A DNA stretch of 6,092 bases from positions 1 through 6,092 of the forward strand of contig JAJDFU010000378.1 in the NCBI GenBank assembly GCA_020528935.1. The letters run 5' to 3'. Both the position numbers and the translations under genes were made by a program. Position 1 is the first letter of the stretch. Each line of letters starts with the position of its first letter. Positions 1 to 6,092 of the stretch are shown here, piece by piece. The DNA is from Saprospiraceae bacterium (GTDB lineage: Bacteria > Bacteroidota > Bacteroidia > Chitinophagales > Saprospiraceae). A model generated the notes under the pieces. It saw nothing but the letters and a program-made list of their open reading frames with translations. It was not told the DNA's origin and ran no database searches.

Positions 1-2
1 CC

Positions 3-1046
3 TACGAACTGGGCACCGGCCAGGAGCCCAAGCTCGAATTTACCTTTGTAAAAGTGGCCCGCGGGGAAGGCCAGTACGTCTGGCTCGACTCCCTGTACAA
101 CAACGACGGCATCATCCAGCCCAACGAGATGGAGATCGCCCCCTTTGCCGACCAGGCCGATTACGTGCGCGTGACCACCGTTACCGACGAATTCGTACCG
201 GCCGACTACGTCAACCTCAACCAGAGCCTGCAGCTCAACCCCAAGGCCGTCTTTTACGACCGGGGCGGCCTTCTCAAAGTCTTGTCGCTGTTCTCGGCCC
301 AATCCTCCCTGATCATCAACCGGCGCACCCGCCCCGGCGAGGGCGTGCGCCGGTTCAATCCCTTTCAGCTGGATGTGGCTGACACTTCGTTGGTGGCCGT
401 GAGCTCCAACATGCGCAACCTGCTGTTCTTCAACCGGGCCCACCCGGTGTTCGGCGGCGAGCTCGGCCGCAACGATCAGCGCAGCAAGACCGTGCAGACC
501 ACCGGCTTCGAAAGCCGTCGGCTCACCGAGCAGTTTGCCAAGGGAAGATGGAACCTGGACCAACAGTGGAGTACCAGCCTGGCATTCACCTTCGGCCAGC
601 GGCAAAGCGATTCCGAACAGTTTGAAGAACGACGCTACCTGCTCCGGTTCTACCGGCTGGAACCCGAATGCACCTTTCAGCCCACCCGCAGCTTCCGAAC
701 CCGCCTTCGCTACCGCTTCGAACAGCAAGCCAACCGGCAGGGCGAAGCGGGCGAACGCAGCAGCAGCCACGACCTGGGGCTGGAACTCACGCTCAACAGC
801 GGGGGAAAGTCTTCCATCCGGGCCGACTTTTCCTGGGTACAGGTCCTGTTCTCGGGCCGCCCCAACTCGCCGGTCGGCTTTGCCATGCTCAACGGCCTGC
901 AGCCCGGCCGCAACCTGCTGTGGTCCTTCAACCTGGACCGGCAGCTGGCCCGCAACCTGTTGCTGAGCCTCAACTACGAGGGACGGCAGACCGGCCAGGC
1001 GGGCGTTGTGCACGTCGGGCGCGCCCAAATTGCCGCCACCTTCTGA
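3..1046 (+). CDS. Outer-membrane beta-barrel protein of unknown function, C-terminal part (5' end outside window)
   Basis: The frame is already open at the window edge, so this is the last 347 codons of a longer gene. The GTG at 54 is internal, because coding-like sequence (YELGTGQEPKLEF) precedes it. Near window residue 32 is a YNNDGIIQPNE segment, an Asp/Asn-rich loop that could bind calcium. It is followed by a stretch of the type I recall from long, uncharacterised Bacteroidota surface proteins (family recollection, not a search). From about residue 183 the protein alternates polar and hydrophobic/aromatic residues in short strands (TSLAFTFGQ, YLLRFYRL, RTRLRYRF, LGLELTLN, IRADFSWVQVLF, NLLLSLNYEG) and ends in AQIAATF. 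The terminal Phe is the usual C-terminal signal of outer-membrane barrels recognised by the BAM complex. I infer an outer-membrane protein; substrate and function are unknown. No convincing terminator follows, so transcription could continue into the protease gene 111 bp downstream. Confidence 0.82.
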   Translation, partial: YELGTGQEPKLEFTFVKVARGEGQYVWLDSLYNNDGIIQPNEMEIAPFADQADYVRVTTVTDEFVPADYVNLNQSLQLNPKAVFYDRGGLLKVLSLFSAQSSLIINRRTRPGEGVRRFNPFQLDVADTSLVAVSSNMRNLLFFNRAHPVFGGELGRNDQRSKTVQTTGFESRRLTEQFAKGRWNLDQQWSTSLAFTFGQRQSDSEQFEERRYLLRFYRLEPECTFQPTRSFRTRLRYRFEQQANRQGEAGERSSSHDLGLELTLNSGGKSSIRADFSWVQVLFSGRPNSPVGFAMLNGLQPGRNLLWSFNLDRQLARNLLLSLNYEGRQTGQAGVVHVGRAQIAATF

Positions 1047-1157
1047 TTTTTTTGTTCAAAGGATTTCATTCCCCAAGTTTTTTTCGGGCGGACCTGCAAG
1101 ATTCCGTATTTTTTGGCCGCTAAAAATCTGCTTAACCCCTCATCACCCCAATTAGGA

Positions 1158-4100
1158 ATGAATCCCGTTTATTACTTTTCTGTTTTTCTGCTATTGACTT
1201 TTGCCCCGGCCCTGCAGGCGCAGTACTGGACCAGCAGCTCACCGCAGGCCGTACCGCGCTCGCAGAATGATGTGGAATTTCCCTTCGCCCAGTCTTACCA
1301 CCTGGTGGCCCTGGATGCGCCGGCCCTGCTGGCACAGCTCAAAAAAAGCAGCCGCAGGCCGGTGCGCGTTCAGCTGCCCATGCCCGACGGCAGCCTGGCC
1401 ACCGCCTATGCCGAGGAAGACCCCGTGATCGCGCCGGGCCTGGCCGAAAAATACCCGGAGCTGAAAACCTATCGCATCCAGTCCGAGCGCATTCGCGGCC
1501 GCATCGGCTGGACGTACAAAGGCTTTCACGCCTCCCTGCGCACCCCGCAGGGCCGCGTCTGGATCGATCCCTACCTGCTGCAGCAGCGCACCCATTACAA
1601 GGTGTACTACGTCGGCGAGAACCTTCGCCTGGCCGCCCGACAGCCCTTCGTGTGTGATGTGGACGGGGAAACCCTGGATCCCGGCGCCCTGTTTGCCGAG
1701 CCGGATGGCGCCGACCAAAGCCTGCAAGCCCGGGCTGCCGGCCCCATTCTCACGCGCACCTACCGGGCGGCCGTAGCCTGCACCGGCGAATACGCTCAGT
1801 TTCACGGCGGCACGGTGCAGCAGGCCCTGTCGGCGATCGTCGTGGCCATGAACCGGATCAATGAGGTGACCGAAACCGACCTGGCCGTGCGCCTGGAGCT
1901 GATCGAAGACAACGACCAGATCGTCTTTCTGGATCCCGACACCGATCCGTTCAACAATGCCAATCCCGGCACCCTGCTGTCCAATGTGCAGTCGGTCATC
2001 AATCAGAATATCGGCATTGCCAATTACGACGTGGGCCACGTCCTGAGTACCGGTCCTTCGGCAGGAGGCGGTATCGCAACCCTGGAAGGGGTTTGCTTCG
2101 GCACCAGAAAGGGCAACGGCGTATCCACCCGGGCCCAGCCGGTCAACGACCCCTTCGTGATCAACATCCTGGCCCATGAGTTTGGGCACCAGTTCGGTGC
2201 CAGCCACACCATGAGCAGTTGCCAGAACGTCAGTCCGTCTACAGCTTACGAGCCGGGAGGCGGCTCCACCATCATGGGCTATGCCGGCATTTGCTTGCCG
2301 GAGAACAACATCGTCCTGAATGCCGATCCCTATTATCACACCGCCTCGCTGGAACAGATCTTTCGATACATGCGCACCGGCAATGGCAACAACTGCCCGG
2401 TCTTTGAAGATTTCGGCAATACCGAACCCGAACTGAACCTCGACTATGAAGACGGCTTTTTCATTCCCATTTCCACCCCCTTTGAGCTCAGGGCGGCAGC
2501 TACCGATGCCGAGGACGATTCCCTGACCTACTGCTGGGAGCAGTTCGACAAGGAGGAAGGCGTACAAACTCCACCGGGACAGCCCATCGGCAACTGTCCT
2601 CTCTTTCGCTCCCTGCCACCGACCTCTGATCCCACGCGCATTTTTCCCAGACTCAGCGCCATCCTCAACAATCAGTCATTCCGCGACGAGGTATTGCCCG
2701 ACTACAGCCGCGACCTCACCTTCCGCTGTACGGTGCGCGACAACCATCCCGGCGGGGGAGCTGCCGTGTGGGATCAGATCGCCTTCAAAGCCACGGCACA
2801 GGCCGGTCCCTTTCTGGTGACGCACCCCAATTCGGATACGGTGGTATGGACGGCCGGCGATTACGTGGAAGTGACCTGGGACGTAGCCAATACCGATCAG
2901 GCGCCGGTCAACTGCCGGTTTGTCAACGTCCGGCTATCGCTGGACGGAGGCCTCACCTACCCCATCCTGCTGGCCGAGCGCACGCCCAACAGCGGCTCGG
3001 TCTTCGTGAGCGTGCCCAAAGTGGAATCCGACGACGTTCGCCTGCGGGTGGAAGCCGCCGACAACATCTTTTTCGATCTGTCCAACCGGGATTTCAGCAT
3101 CGAGCCCGCCACGCAACCCGGCTTCAGCCTGGAAGTGGATGCGCCCCGCTACCTGGAGGCCTGCACCCCCGTCACCCTGGAGATCCCCATCGCGACGGAC
3201 TCCCTGCTGGGCTTTGCCAATCCGATCAGCCTGGACCTGGTGAGTGCGCTTCCCGACGGCATGGATGCCGAATTTTCACCCGGCACGGTCATACCTTCCG
3301 AAACCAGCTTATTGCGGCTTACCATACCCAATACCCTGGATGCACAGGAAGTGGATCTCCGGCTGCGCGCCTCAGCCGTGGGTGCGGATACGACCTTCCG
3401 CGACCTGACCCTGCGCATCATTTCCAACAATTTCTCGGACTTGCAAATGGTGGAGCCCCAGGATGGCGAAACGGGTATTTTGCTCACCGCCAACTTTGCC
3501 TGGCGCGACAATCCCAACGCCGACACTTACGATATCGAAATTGCCACCAGCCCGGCCTTCGGGCCCACGACCGTGGACGCCGCCACCGGCCTCACCGATA
3601 CCTTGTTTTCGCCCTCCATCCTCTTTGAGGAAAACACCTTGTACTACTGGCGCATACGGCCGGCAAACGACTGCGGAAAGGGCGACTGGCTCCTTCCCTT
3701 CGGCTTTCACACCTTCAATGCGGTGTGCAATACGCGCAAGCCGGGAGACGTACCGGTAAACATTCCCGCCACCAGCATGGCCACCGTGGAATCCAGGATA
3801 TTCGTGACCGAGGGAGGGGCCGTCAACGACATCAACCTGCCCATCGTGCGCGGCAGCCACAATATCGTGCGCGACATACGGATCAGCCTGGTCAGCCCGG
3901 CCGGCACCGCCGTGCGGCTTTTCGACCAGCAGTGCGGCGGCACGGCCCCCTTCAACCTGGGCTTTGACGACGAGGCTCCCCAGCCCATTCAGTGCCCGCC
4001 GGACGATGGCATCGTCTTCCAGCCTGTGGAGCCCCTGGCCGCCTTTGACGGGGAAAACACGCAGGGCGAGTGGACCCTGCGCATCGAAGTGCCCAACTTC

Positions 4101-4772
4101 GGCGGCGGCGGCGCGCTGGAAGACTGGGAGCTGGAGTTTTGTGCCAACATCACGCCCACGAATCCCGTGCTGTTGCGCAACGACACCTTTTTCACTCCCC
4201 GCTCGGTGGTGAACACCATCCTGAACGACCGGCTGCAGGTAGCGGATGACGAGCAGGGTCCCGGCGAGCTGGTCTACACCCTGGTCACTGTCCCTCAACA
4301 CGGGGAGCTGCGGGACTTCGACCGGGCGCTGAAAGTGGGCGACACCTTCACCCAAACCACTATTGATATCGGCGCATTGCTGTACGAGCACAACGGCGAC
4401 GACAACGCCATCGACGGCTTTGCCTTCACCGTAAAGGACGGCACCGGCGGCTGGCTGCCTACCCAGTTCTTCCGCATCGCCTACGATCCGGACGCGCCGG
4501 TAAGCACCTCCGAGCCTTCCTTTGCCGAGCGGCTGCGCATTTTTCCCAATCCGGCAGGGAGTCGCCTGTACATCGATTGGGAGCAGCCCAGCTCGAAGGA
4601 TATCCAATTGGCGCTCTTCAATGCCCAGGGGCAGCAGATGGCTCTGCGGAGGTATGCGGGTACGGCGCAGCGCATCGCACTGGATATCGGCCATTTGCCG
4701 CCCGGGATGTACATCCTGCAATTGCGTTCCGGCGAGCAGGGGGTGAGCCGGAAAGTGCAAATCGCGCGCTAG
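1158..4772 (+). CDS. Secreted reprolysin-like zinc metalloprotease with P-domain and T9SS sorting domain
   Basis: Predicted extracellular zinc endopeptidase of 1204 residues, complete. I chose ATG 1158 over TTG 1113 because it puts a clean Sec signal peptide at the N-terminus (hydrophobic core FSVFLLLTF, cleavage after ALQA at residue 21), with TAGGA just upstream. Layout: propeptide about 22-199 with one cysteine (C166, PFVCDVD); reprolysin/M12B-like catalytic domain about 200-415 with HEFGHQFGASH (zinc ligands H340, H344, H350; catalytic E341) and Met-turn IMGYAG (M373); Ig/cadherin-like beta modules about 420-760, including one from about 552; Fn3-like module about 764-853; proprotein-convertase P-domain about 857-997 (SPAGT at 913, DDEAP at 937, GEWTL at 970); CSPG/cadherin-like repeat about 1000-1110 (YEHNGDDNAIDGFAF at 1076); and a T9SS type A sorting domain about 1118-1204 (FPNP at 1129, ending KVQIAR). 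The sorting domain implies export through T9SS and surface attachment or release, with removal of the tail. The natural substrate cannot be read from the sequence; the Ig, Fn3 and P modules suggest binding to polymers or cell surfaces (inference). Confidence 0.96.
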   Translation: MNPVYYFSVFLLLTFAPALQAQYWTSSSPQAVPRSQNDVEFPFAQSYHLVALDAPALLAQLKKSSRRPVRVQLPMPDGSLATAYAEEDPVIAPGLAEKYPELKTYRIQSERIRGRIGWTYKGFHASLRTPQGRVWIDPYLLQQRTHYKVYYVGENLRLAARQPFVCDVDGETLDPGALFAEPDGADQSLQARAAGPILTRTYRAAVACTGEYAQFHGGTVQQALSAIVVAMNRINEVTETDLAVRLELIEDNDQIVFLDPDTDPFNNANPGTLLSNVQSVINQNIGIANYDVGHVLSTGPSAGGGIATLEGVCFGTRKGNGVSTRAQPVNDPFVINILAHEFGHQFGASHTMSSCQNVSPSTAYEPGGGSTIMGYAGICLPENNIVLNADPYYHTASLEQIFRYMRTGNGNNCPVFEDFGNTEPELNLDYEDGFFIPISTPFELRAAATDAEDDSLTYCWEQFDKEEGVQTPPGQPIGNCPLFRSLPPTSDPTRIFPRLSAILNNQSFRDEVLPDYSRDLTFRCTVRDNHPGGGAAVWDQIAFKATAQAGPFLVTHPNSDTVVWTAGDYVEVTWDVANTDQAPVNCRFVNVRLSLDGGLTYPILLAERTPNSGSVFVSVPKVESDDVRLRVEAADNIFFDLSNRDFSIEPATQPGFSLEVDAPRYLEACTPVTLEIPIATDSLLGFANPISLDLVSALPDGMDAEFSPGTVIPSETSLLRLTIPNTLDAQEVDLRLRASAVGADTTFRDLTLRIISNNFSDLQMVEPQDGETGILLTANFAWRDNPNADTYDIEIATSPAFGPTTVDAATGLTDTLFSPSILFEENTLYYWRIRPANDCGKGDWLLPFGFHTFNAVCNTRKPGDVPVNIPATSMATVESRIFVTEGGAVNDINLPIVRGSHNIVRDIRISLVSPAGTAVRLFDQQCGGTAPFNLGFDDEAPQPIQCPPDDGIVFQPVEPLAAFDGENTQGEWTLRIEVPNFGGGGALEDWELEFCANITPTNPVLLRNDTFFTPRSVVNTILNDRLQVADDEQGPGELVYTLVTVPQHGELRDFDRALKVGDTFTQTTIDIGALLYEHNGDDNAIDGFAFTVKDGTGGWLPTQFFRIAYDPDAPVSTSEPSFAERLRIFPNPAGSRLYIDWEQPSSKDIQLALFNAQGQQMALRRYAGTAQRIALDIGHLPPGMYILQLRSGEQGVSRKVQIAR

Positions 4773-4796
4773 GAACGCAACGGTCCCCAAAGCAGG

Positions 4797-4835
4797 GAAG
4801 CGAACGCGTGGCCGCACGGGTTCGCTTCTTTTTTT
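4797..4835 (+). terminator. Rho-independent terminator after the first protease gene
   Basis: A perfect 9-bp inverted repeat, GAAGCGAAC (4797-4805) and GTTCGCTTC (4820-4828), encloses a second 4-bp stem CGTG/CACG (4807-4810 with 4815-4818) capped by a GCCG tetraloop. The two stems are separated only by a G-G mismatch (4806/4819). Seven T residues follow (4829-4835). The hairpin starts 24 bp after the TAG stop of the upstream protease and lies 107 bp before the next start codon. It should therefore end the upstream transcript, leaving the second protease to its own promoter. The A-rich stretch complementary to the T tract is missing upstream of the stem, so it appears one-directional. Confidence 0.88.
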
Positions 4836-4942
4836 ATTGGGTAAGCGACAAAGACCCCAATCATCCAGGGCTTTTTCCGGCAATTTCAAGACATTTGTCC
4901 CGGTTTTTGATCCATTCCAACTAATTCTAGCTCTTCATCCTC

Positions 4943-6092
4943 ATGACAAGGCATTCGATTATCCTCTTTTTCCTCTTTTGGTGTATGTTTTCCCAATCCG
5001 TTCATGCGCAGTCCTTCTGGCGCGAGGTAAGCCCGGCGCAGATCGAGCTCCCGGAGCGCGCAGAGGTACAGCTCCCCCTTTCCGAATACCGGACCCTGGC
5101 GCTGGACTATCCGAGCCTGAAGAAGGCGCTTTCCGGCATCCCCCCGGAAGCTCAGGCCCCGCTGGCGGAATCGCCTTATCTGCTGGCCCTTCCGCTTCCG
5201 GAGGGCGGTACGGAAACCTTCCGGCTGGAGGAGACCCGCGTCATGGCATCCTCCCTGGCGGAGCGATATCCACACATCCGCACCTACCGGGGCATCAGCA
5301 CGACTGACCCGAGCCGGACTGTCCGCCTCGGATACGGCACCAACGGCTTTTACGCCAACTTCCATGCCGCGGAGGGCGAAGTGTTCATCGAGCGCTACGC
5401 AAACCGGCAGACGAAATACTACGTGAGCTACTACCGGCGGCACGTTCTGGCACAGGCCACCTCCCCTCTGGCCTGCGGATACGATCCGGAAGCAATGGAA
5501 GAGCTCCTGGACCAGTGGAGCGAGCGGGAAGCCCCCGCCCAGCAGCGCGATGCGCGAGACGGCGCGCCGATCGAATTGCGCACCTACCGCTTTGCGATCA
5601 TCAACACCGGAGAATTTGCCGAATCCAAAGGCTTCACTACCGTGGACGAAGTGATGTCGGCCTTCGTGGAGATCGTGAACGTGCTCAATGGCCTGCTGGA
5701 AAGCACCATAGCGATACGCGTGGAGATGATCCCCTCCAACGAGGCGCTGATCTATCTGGATTCGGATACCGACCCCTTCAACACAGGCGATGTCGGTACC
5801 TCCTTGCTGGGGCAAAGCGCACCGGCCATCGAACAATCCATGATCCCTTCCTCGGCTTACGATATCGCCCATGTGTTTACCGGCCCCTGCCAGGATGTGG
5901 GCGGTGTCGTGAGTGGAGCGGCCTGCGGTATAGGTAAAGCGCGAGGCGTGACCTGCTTTTTCAGTTCGAACATCCTGGCTACAGCCCGGGGCACCCTGGC
6001 CCACGAGGTCGGGCACCAGCTTTCCGCTTCCCACTCCTGGAGCAACTGCCCCGGCAACCTGGGGCAGCTGGCATCGGGTTGGGCCTACGAAC
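4943..6092 (+). CDS. Second secreted reprolysin-like zinc metalloprotease, N-terminal part (3' end outside window)
   Basis: Open from ATG 4943 to the window edge, 383 codons with no stop. In-frame stops at 4922-4924 and 4928-4930 lie just upstream, and ATG 4943 is the only start before the signal peptide, so the start is secure. No clear Shine-Dalgarno sequence is visible, which is common in Bacteroidota. Residues 1-22 form a Sec signal peptide (core IILFFLFWCMF, cleavage after VHA). The propeptide, about 23-205, contains a single cysteine (C178, PLACGYD) and a segment LAERYPHIRTYRG matching LAEKYPELKTYRI of the upstream protease. The catalytic domain begins near ELRTYRFAIINTGEF and contains HEVGHQLSASH: zinc ligands H354, H358 and H364, catalytic E355. 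The usual glycine three residues after the second histidine is Ser361. The Met-turn and any downstream modules or sorting domain are beyond the edge. This is a paralogue of the upstream gene and probably an active secreted endopeptidase; export by T9SS is likely but not shown here. Confidence 0.93.
   Translation, partial: MTRHSIILFFLFWCMFSQSVHAQSFWREVSPAQIELPERAEVQLPLSEYRTLALDYPSLKKALSGIPPEAQAPLAESPYLLALPLPEGGTETFRLEETRVMASSLAERYPHIRTYRGISTTDPSRTVRLGYGTNGFYANFHAAEGEVFIERYANRQTKYYVSYYRRHVLAQATSPLACGYDPEAMEELLDQWSEREAPAQQRDARDGAPIELRTYRFAIINTGEFAESKGFTTVDEVMSAFVEIVNVLNGLLESTIAIRVEMIPSNEALIYLDSDTDPFNTGDVGTSLLGQSAPAIEQSMIPSSAYDIAHVFTGPCQDVGGVVSGAACGIGKARGVTCFFSSNILATARGTLAHEVGHQLSASHSWSNCPGNLGQLASGWAYE

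Noticed and set aside
1078..1115. Possible Bacteroidota-type promoter: a T-run at 1078-1084 and TATTTTTTG at 1107-1115, resembling the TAnnTTTG -7 element.
   Set aside because: The -7 match has one base too many between TA and TTTG, and there is no TTTG at the -33 position. Too weak to annotate.
1089..1115. Short CGGA/TCCG inverted repeat followed by a T-run, as a terminator of the barrel gene.
   Set aside because: A 4-bp stem with a 10-base loop is too weak to be supported.
1113..1157. TTG at 1113 as an alternative start of the first protease.
   Set aside because: It would add 15 mostly polar residues ahead of a well-formed signal peptide; ATG 1158 gives the expected N-terminus.
1044..1157. 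The barrel gene and the protease gene share a reading frame with only the TGA at 1044-1046 between them, suggesting a broken fusion or stop-codon readthrough.
   Set aside because: The barrel ends in a proper C-terminal Phe signature and the protease begins with its own signal peptide. Lack of further stops in 37 codons is unremarkable.
1239..2567. Long open frame on the minus strand (442 codons) opposite the first protease.
   Set aside because: It lies entirely within a gene with clear signal peptide and catalytic motifs. Its translation has no recognisable domain and looks like a by-product of GC-rich third positions.
3372..4889. Minus-strand open frame of 505 codons opposite the protease C-terminus and the terminator.
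   Set aside because: It is antisense to recognisable P-domain and T9SS sorting domain sequence and runs through the terminator hairpin; no protein-like motifs were seen.
4871..4910. GACATTTG (4890-4897) and GGTTTTTG (4902-4909) as -7 elements of a promoter for the second protease.
   Set aside because: Neither has the TA of the consensus, nor a well-spaced -33 TTTG. A promoter is expected here, but I cannot place it.
4886..6034. Minus-strand open frame of 382 codons opposite the second protease.
   Set aside because: The plus strand here carries a signal peptide, propeptide and zinc motif in one unbroken frame, so the minus frame is a shadow.

Overview
The window looks like chromosomal DNA from a GC-rich member of the Bacteroidota. 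The strongest evidence is a type IX secretion system (T9SS) C-terminal sorting domain on the central protein. Its layout (propeptide, reprolysin-like zinc protease, Ig/Fn3-like modules, P-domain, sorting tail) is common in this phylum, and the upstream beta-barrel protein is also of a Bacteroidota type. GC-rich Saprospiria/Lewinella-like bacteria would fit, but the class cannot be fixed from this sequence. GC-rich third codon positions leave long open frames on the opposite strand, and none of these looks like a real protein.

Layout: three genes, all on the + strand. (1) Positions 3-1046 hold the 3' end of a gene for a large outer-membrane beta-barrel protein of unknown function. (2) After a 111-bp gap, 1158-4772 encodes a complete 1204-residue secreted metalloprotease with HEFGHQFGASH zinc site, Met-turn, P-domain and T9SS tail. 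A strong intrinsic terminator follows at 4797-4835. (3) From 4943 to the window edge runs the first 383 codons of a second, paralogous protease with zinc site HEVGHQLSASH. Its Met-turn and everything downstream lie outside the window.

The two proteases share their N-terminal layout: signal peptide ending in A-Q, propeptide with a single cysteine in a P-x-x-C context, a D-x-DTDPFN loop exactly 81 residues before the first zinc histidine, and a cysteine soon after the third zinc histidine. They are clearly related but well diverged, which suggests an old tandem duplication. The terminator between them suggests separate transcription. Both products should cross the inner membrane by Sec. The first should then leave through T9SS and be anchored at the surface or released; the same is likely for the second, but its C-terminus is not visible. 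I found no RNA genes, mobile elements, CRISPR arrays or transfer boundaries. The most interesting content is the tandem protease pair with candidate cysteine-switch propeptides, not a wholly new system.
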